DNA of 64,000 nucleotides from the NCBI RefSeq assembly GCF_000686045.1, contig NZ_JMLV01000002.1, forward strand, positions 372,001-436,000, in the 5' to 3' direction. Each line of letters begins with the position of its first letter. Position 1 is the stretch's first letter. The notes beneath the pieces were generated by a model. That model was not told where the DNA came from. It was given only the letters and a program-made list of their open reading frames with translations, and did not search any database. The translations under genes and the position numbers were made by a program. The DNA is from Fodinicurvata fenggangensis DSM 21160. Lineage in GTDB: Bacteria; Pseudomonadota; Alphaproteobacteria; Kiloniellales; DSM-21159. Positions 59,671 through 64,000 of this stretch are shown piece by piece.

Positions 59671-61254
59671 ATGGCTCATCTTACCCGCCGCCATATGCTG
59701 CAGTCGGCAACCGCCACGGCAGTGCTGGCTTCTCTGGGTGTTCCTTCAGGTCCGCTCTGGGCCAATACGGCGTTATCGTTTGCTTCCGCCCAGGACTTCA
59801 GTTTCGAGGCCCTGATTGCGCGCGCCCGCCAATTGGCACAGGAGGACTATCAGGCCCCGTATGAGCCGGCGCCCGAGGTCGTCCAGGAAATCGACTATGA
59901 TGCCCATGGCGCGATCCAGTTCGACCGCGATGCGGCCCTGTTTGCCGAAGGGCCCGGTGTCTATCCCGTTACCTTTTTCCATCTGGGCCGCTTCTTTCCC
60001 AAGCGCGTACGCATGCATATGGTCGAGGATGGTAAGGCCAGAGAGATTCTCTACGATCCGGACTACTTCGAGATGCCGGACGACAGCCCTGCGAAGGAGT
60101 TGCCCGAGGACAGCGGCTTTGCCGGCTTCCGCCTGCATGAAGCCCGCCAGCGCGACGACTGGAAGACCCAGGACTGGGCGGCCTTCCTGGGTGCGTCCTA
60201 TTTCCGCGCCATAGGGGCGCTGGGCCAGTACGGCTTGTCGGCACGCGGCATCGCCGTTGATACGGCCACGGCGGGCCCCGAGGAGTTCCCGGATTTCACC
60301 GAGTTCTACATTGCCTCGGCCCCCAACCAGCAAGAGGCTGTGCAGGTTCATGCGCTGCTTGAGGGCCCCAGTGTCACCGGTGCCTTCCGCTTCGAAATCC
60401 GGCGCAATGATGGCGTGGTCATGGAAGTGGACAGCCATCTGTTCACGCGACAGCCTATCGAACGCTTTGGAATCTCGCCGCTTACCTCGATGTTCTGGTA
60501 TGGCGAGTACAATCGCCCCAAGATGGTGGATTGGCGGCCCGAAGTGCATGATTCCGATGGGCTGGCGCTCTGGACCGGGGCCAACGAGCGGATCTGGCGG
60601 CCGCTCAACAATCCGTCCGAGCCCGTGGTCTCCAGCTTTGTGGACCAGGATCCGCGCGGTTTCGGGCTGCTGCAGCGGGATCGAAACCCCGAACATTACC
60701 TGGATGGTGTGAACTACCACCGGCGGCCATCGCTTTGGGTCGAGCCGCTGGATGACTGGGGTGCCGGCAGTGTGCAACTGGTGGAACTGTCCACCGATGA
60801 CGAGATCCATGACAACATTGCGGCTTTCTGGGTGCCGGAAGAGCCCGTCGAAGCGGGACAAGCCTATCGTTTCCGCTATCGACTGCATTGGCTGGAAGAC
60901 GAACCCTATGCGAACGAGGAACTGGCCCATGTCAGCGCCACGCGCATCGGGCGCGGCGGCAATGCAGGCACAGAGCGTCCGGAAGATGTCTGGAAGTTCG
61001 TCGTGGAGTTCGAGGGCGGTGACCTGGAGGGACGTGACCGGGACAGTCCCCCGGATATTGAGCTTTCGGCCGGGCGCGGCGCGCTGTCCAACCAGAGCAC
61101 GGAGCCGGTGCTCGACAGCAAGCGCTGGCGCGCCCTGTTCGACCTTGAAATAGAGGGGGATGAATCTGTCGAACTGCGCTTGCACCTGAAGGATGACAGT
61201 GGCGTCCTGAGCGAAACTTGGCTGTATCAGTTCCATCCGCCGGAGCCTGCATGA
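59671..61254 (+). CDS. Periplasmic glucan biosynthesis protein, OpgD/OpgG family
   Basis: This is a 527-residue periplasmic protein of osmoregulated glucan synthesis. The N terminus LTRRHMLQSATATAVL is a twin-arginine signal (as in OpgD rather than Sec-exported OpgG), cleaved near LWANTA. MdoG signatures are IQFDRDAALF, FTEFYIASAPN, FGISPLTSMFWYGEYN and LWVEPLDDWGAGSVQLVEL. The ATG at 59671 is preferred; a TTG at 59662 is in frame. No glucosyltransferase OpgH gene is in the window. The stop overlaps the next start. Confidence 0.92.
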   Translation: MAHLTRRHMLQSATATAVLASLGVPSGPLWANTALSFASAQDFSFEALIARARQLAQEDYQAPYEPAPEVVQEIDYDAHGAIQFDRDAALFAEGPGVYPVTFFHLGRFFPKRVRMHMVEDGKAREILYDPDYFEMPDDSPAKELPEDSGFAGFRLHEARQRDDWKTQDWAAFLGASYFRAIGALGQYGLSARGIAVDTATAGPEEFPDFTEFYIASAPNQQEAVQVHALLEGPSVTGAFRFEIRRNDGVVMEVDSHLFTRQPIERFGISPLTSMFWYGEYNRPKMVDWRPEVHDSDGLALWTGANERIWRPLNNPSEPVVSSFVDQDPRGFGLLQRDRNPEHYLDGVNYHRRPSLWVEPLDDWGAGSVQLVELSTDDEIHDNIAAFWVPEEPVEAGQAYRFRYRLHWLEDEPYANEELAHVSATRIGRGGNAGTERPEDVWKFVVEFEGGDLEGRDRDSPPDIELSAGRGALSNQSTEPVLDSKRWRALFDLEIEGDESVELRLHLKDDSGVLSETWLYQFHPPEPA

Positions 61255-62222
61255 AGGCGGAGTCCGACAAAGGCTTTCACCTGGCCGTGATCGGCGCAGG
61301 GATTGCCGGGCTGGCCTGTGCCCATGAGGTGCAGGCCGCCGGTGGCCGCGTCACCGTGTTCGAGAAGAGCCGCGGCACGGGCGGCCGCCTGGCGACCCGC
61401 TACCGCGGTGCACTGCGCTTCGATCACGGGGCACAGTATGTCACGGCACGCAGTCCGGGGTTCCGGCAGCTCGTGGACCGGGCGACCTGCGCGGGGGCGG
61501 CAGCTGTCTGGAGTCCGCAGGGCCTCCCGGTGCTGGAGGATTGGCATGTGGGTTGTCCCGGCATGAGCCAGCTGGTCCAGCCTCTGGCCGATCACCTTCA
61601 GGTCCATCTGCAGACGGCAGTGGCGCAGCTTGAGCCCGCCGGCACGCAATGGCGCCTGCTGGATGCCGAGGGTGGCGCGCTGGGCTGTTTCGATCAGGTG
61701 GTTGCGGCCATACCGGCTCCGCAGGCCCGCGCAGTTCTGCAGCCGCACAGCCCCCTGTTCGATGCCGCTGCCGACAGCATGCTCTCACCCTGCATGACGG
61801 CGCTGGTTGCTTTCGATGAAACCATCCGGGAGGGGCAGGACGTTATCTGTGATCGCGAGGCGGCCGTTCCCTGGGCGGCCCGGAACAGCTCGAAGCCGCA
61901 GCGGCCAACAGGGCCGGATTGCTGGGTGCTCCAGGCCGCCGCCGAGTGGAGCCAGTCCTTCCTGGAGGCCACGCCGGAAAAGCGAGCGGAGGCCCTGCTG
62001 GAACAGTGGCAATGGCAGCTTGGCGGCACCCTGCCCGAACCCTGTCATCTGGAAAGTCACAGCTGGCTTTACGCACGAGTCGAAACGCCCCTGTCCGCCC
62101 CGTTCCTGCTGGACACCGACAAGGGGCTGTCTGCCTGTGGCGACTGGTGCCTGGGGGCCCGTGCGGAGGCTGCCTGGGACAGCGGGCGTCAACTGGGTCA
62201 CATGCTGGCAGCCTTTGCCTGA
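61251..62222 (+). CDS. Renalase-like FAD/NAD(P)-dependent oxidoreductase
   Basis: This is a 323-residue amine-oxidase-fold flavoprotein. The FAD dinucleotide motif is VIGAGIAGLACAHEVQAAG and the GG motif KSRGTGGRLATRY, followed by LRFDHGAQYVTA; the C-terminal GDWCLGARAEAAWDSGRQLG closes the FAD site. It resembles bacterial renalase-type proteins that reoxidise mis-reduced dihydronicotinamides, but the substrate cannot be read from sequence. The start overlaps the opgD stop (ATGA), so they are coupled. Confidence 0.88.
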   Translation: MKAESDKGFHLAVIGAGIAGLACAHEVQAAGGRVTVFEKSRGTGGRLATRYRGALRFDHGAQYVTARSPGFRQLVDRATCAGAAAVWSPQGLPVLEDWHVGCPGMSQLVQPLADHLQVHLQTAVAQLEPAGTQWRLLDAEGGALGCFDQVVAAIPAPQARAVLQPHSPLFDAAADSMLSPCMTALVAFDETIREGQDVICDREAAVPWAARNSSKPQRPTGPDCWVLQAAAEWSQSFLEATPEKRAEALLEQWQWQLGGTLPEPCHLESHSWLYARVETPLSAPFLLDTDKGLSACGDWCLGARAEAAWDSGRQLGHMLAAFA

Positions 62223-62364
62223 AGGCCGGAATGGCATGCCTCCTCTGCCGTCTCACAGGCTGCTCACGCTCATGTGAAAGGACTTGATTTCTCTTTGCTT
62301 CGCCCAGGGCCTAGCTTCCCTGGTAGCGCAAATTCCTGCGCAACAGGAACTAGGGAGAAATCAT

Positions 62365-62673
62365 ATGAGTATCAGCAAATCCGTATCCGCACTTTCCGCC
62401 GCCGCCGCATTGGCCGGTGTCATGGCCCTGGGCGGCCAGACCGGCATTTCCGAAGCGCAGGCCGATGACACGGTGAAGTGCTACGGCATTGCCAAGGCCG
62501 GTGAGAACGACTGTGCCAATTCTGCCGGAACGCATTCCTGCGCCGGACAGTCCACCGAGGACTATTCCGGCCAGGACTGGAAAGCCGCAGACAGCGAGGA
62601 AGCCTGCGAGGAGATGGGCGGTCAGACCCAGGCCTTCGAAGGCAGTAACGAAGAGAACGTGAAGGACTCCTGA
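62365..62673 (+). CDS. bufA: Bufferin precursor peptide (BufA1, DUF2282)
   Basis: This is a 102-residue RiPP precursor. A signal peptide (1 to about 33, ending SEAQAD) precedes a core with cysteines C39, C50, C59 and C81 in [22 protein letters not shown] and EACEEMGG, the DUF2282 pattern. Bufferins are metal (copper)-binding peptides whose cysteines are modified by the MNIO enzyme BufB with help of BufC, then exported. An acidic tail of about 16 residues follows the last cysteine box, longer than I recall for DUF2282. GGGAGA precedes the ATG. Copper protection is inferred from the family. Confidence 0.88.
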   Translation: MSISKSVSALSAAAALAGVMALGGQTGISEAQADDTVKCYGIAKAGENDCANSAGTHSCAGQSTEDYSGQDWKAADSEEACEEMGGQTQAFEGSNEENVKDS

Positions 62674-62696
62674 TTTTGGGGTTCGGGAGGATTGCC

Positions 62697-63581
62697 ATGA
62701 CTGTCTCATCGGTTACTCCCGCCCCGGCCGGCCGCTGGCCCCTTCCCGCTGCCGCGGGAGTGGGGTTGCGGCAGGGCCACGTGCCGGATTTCCTTGCAGA
62801 ACGTCAGAAGGTCGCCTGGCTGGAAGTCCATTCGGAAAACTACCTTGTGAGTGGGGGGCCGCGCCTGGCTGAGCTGGAGTCCATCGCTTGCGACTATCCC
62901 CTGAGCTTCCATGGCGTCGGTCTCTCGCTCGGCTCGGCCGAAGGGCTGGATGAAGCGCACCTGGCGCGCCTGCGGCAGGCTTATGACCGCTTTGCCCCGG
63001 CCCTGGTGTCGGAGCACATTGCCTGGAGCGTCGTCGATGGCGTTTACCTGAATGACCTTCTGCCCCTGCCCTACAGCGAAGAAGCGCTCGAGGTGGTTTG
63101 CCGGAACGTGGATCGCGCCCAGGAAGCCTTCGGCCGCCGGATTCTGGTGGAGAATCCCTCGACCTATCTGGCCATTGCCGAAAGCGTCATCCCGGAGAAT
63201 GCTTTCCTGGCCGAGGTGGTCCGTCGCACGGGCTGCGGCCTGTTGCTGGACGTGAACAATCTCTATGTCTCCGCCGTCAATCACGAACGGGATCTCTCCG
63301 AATGTTTCAAAGGCCTGCCGCTACAAGCCGTCGGCGAGGTTCATCTGGCCGGACATGCGCGCCGGACAGACGCCCAGGGAACACTGCTGGTCGACGATCA
63401 CGGCAGCCGCGTCTGTTCCGAGGTCTGGGAACTCTATGAGAGGCTTCTCGAGCTCTCCGGTCCCCGGCCGACGCTGATCGAATGGGATACCGCCCTGCCA
63501 CCGCTGCCCGTCCTGCTGGGCGAAGCGGACGGCGCCGCCCGAAGGCTCGCTGCAAGCGGAGCGGCCAGCCATGCTGCGTGA
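62697..63581 (+). CDS. bufB: MNIO-family bufferin maturase BufB (DUF692)
   Basis: This is a 294-residue TIM-barrel multinuclear non-heme iron oxidase. Conserved metal/His-rich segments are [70 protein letters not shown] and LIEWDTALP. It oxidises cysteines of the adjacent precursor. The ATG at 62697 has GGGAGG six bases upstream; the in-frame 62676 start is unsupported. It lies 23 bases after bufA and overlaps bufC by eleven. Confidence 0.95.
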   Translation: MTVSSVTPAPAGRWPLPAAAGVGLRQGHVPDFLAERQKVAWLEVHSENYLVSGGPRLAELESIACDYPLSFHGVGLSLGSAEGLDEAHLARLRQAYDRFAPALVSEHIAWSVVDGVYLNDLLPLPYSEEALEVVCRNVDRAQEAFGRRILVENPSTYLAIAESVIPENAFLAEVVRRTGCGLLLDVNNLYVSAVNHERDLSECFKGLPLQAVGEVHLAGHARRTDAQGTLLVDDHGSRVCSEVWELYERLLELSGPRPTLIEWDTALPPLPVLLGEADGAARRLAASGAASHAA

Positions 63582-64000
63582 TTTCCAAAGAGAGATGGCC
63601 CAGGCCGTGCTGGAGGGTACGGACAAGCGCCCCCTGAGCGTCACGGGTGTCGATCCGGCTGCGCGTCTGTCGGTTTACCGGGTAACGGTCCAGGATTCGC
63701 TCCGCCAGACCCTGGCCGCCGCCTACCCTTGCCTGGAAGGCGTGTTGGGGGCGCGGAACTTCGGGGTGCTCGCCCGCGCCTATATACGGGACCATCCGCC
63801 GCGCCAGGCCGTGCTTGCCGACTATGGCGAAGGACTGGCGCGTTACCTCGAGACCTATGCACATACAGCCGGCAAGTCCGCCCTCGCCGATCTCGCGCGC
63901 CTGGAGTGGAGCTGTCTGCAGGCGGCCTTTGCGCAGGATGCGGATGTACTCGACCTGCCGGCCTTGCAGGCACTGGCGCCCAAGGTCCTTCTGAGTTCAG
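63571..64000 (+). CDS. bufC: Bufferin partner BufC (DUF2063), 3' end beyond window
   Basis: At least 143 residues are visible and the frame is open at the right edge. [57 protein letters not shown] and [16 protein letters not shown] match the N-terminal DUF2063 domain, the DNA-binding-like partner that recruits the precursor to the MNIO enzyme. The start overlaps the bufB stop, implying coupling. Further members of the operon, often a DoxX-like membrane protein, may follow outside the window. Confidence 0.93.
   Translation, partial: MLRDFQREMAQAVLEGTDKRPLSVTGVDPAARLSVYRVTVQDSLRQTLAAAYPCLEGVLGARNFGVLARAYIRDHPPRQAVLADYGEGLARYLETYAHTAGKSALADLARLEWSCLQAAFAQDADVLDLPALQALAPKVLLSS

Overview
The window is about 64 kb of high-GC chromosome from an alphaproteobacterium. 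I infer something close to Rhodospirillales/Rhodovibrionales; this is not proven. The evidence is the protein families, the his operon order (hisB-hisH-GNAT-hisA-hisF-hisE-HIT) divergent from hslVU, the phoR-pstSCAB-phoU-phoB cluster, and a heat-shock promoter of the alphaproteobacterial type. A NavAb-like sodium channel and acidic proteins hint at a marine or salt-tolerant lifestyle. Genes are densely packed with many 1-4 base overlaps. No gap without a gene exceeds 300 bases. I see no tRNA, rRNA, insertion sequence, prophage or CRISPR array.

Layout. 1-6.4 kb: the 3' end of an XRE regulator, OsmC, and the chaperone genes dnaJ, dnaK, grpE and hrcA (all minus strand) with a perfect-match sigma-32 promoter before dnaK. 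6.6-18 kb: housekeeping genes rph, rdgB, hemW, an LpoA-like lipoprotein, rsmI, a YraN nuclease-like protein, a BON lipoprotein, a SirB1-like protein, gshB, a ZIP-like protein, a Fsr-like MFS pump and a ComM/YifB ATPase. 18-21 kb: a CPA2 cation:proton antiporter followed by a bacterial voltage-gated sodium channel. 21-27.5 kb: HIT protein, his operon and hslVU. 27.5-30.5 kb: acnA with its own promoter and a strong terminator.

30.6-34.5 kb is the most unusual stretch: one secreted protein with a CxxCH motif, then four tandem secreted paralogues sharing a GYW-type motif just after the signal peptide, with clearly lower GC than the flanks. I do not recognise this family. 34.5-38.4 kb: a DUF3253 protein, nth, a small lipoprotein, a bactofilin, an EI24-type membrane protein and a PKHD-type iron dioxygenase. 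A 16/19 Fur box separates the dioxygenase from a divergent periplasmic protein carrying nine Glu-Gly-Gly repeats, so this pair looks iron-regulated.

39.5-47.1 kb: adenosine-kinase-like pfkB, typA, an AmpG-like permease, a macrodomain protein and a Pat-type acyl-CoA-synthetase/GNAT fusion whose -10 region sits in a perfect 17-base palindrome. 47.1-54.9 kb: the complete phosphate-starvation system, with a perfect 14-bp hairpin between pstS and pstC. 55-62.2 kb: maeB, then divergently the glutathione-dependent formaldehyde pathway (class III alcohol dehydrogenase and S-formylglutathione hydrolase), a Tat-exported OpgD-like glucan protein and a renalase-like oxidoreductase. 62.4-64 kb: a bufferin-type RiPP operon (DUF2282 precursor, DUF692/MNIO enzyme, DUF2063 partner), cut by the right edge.
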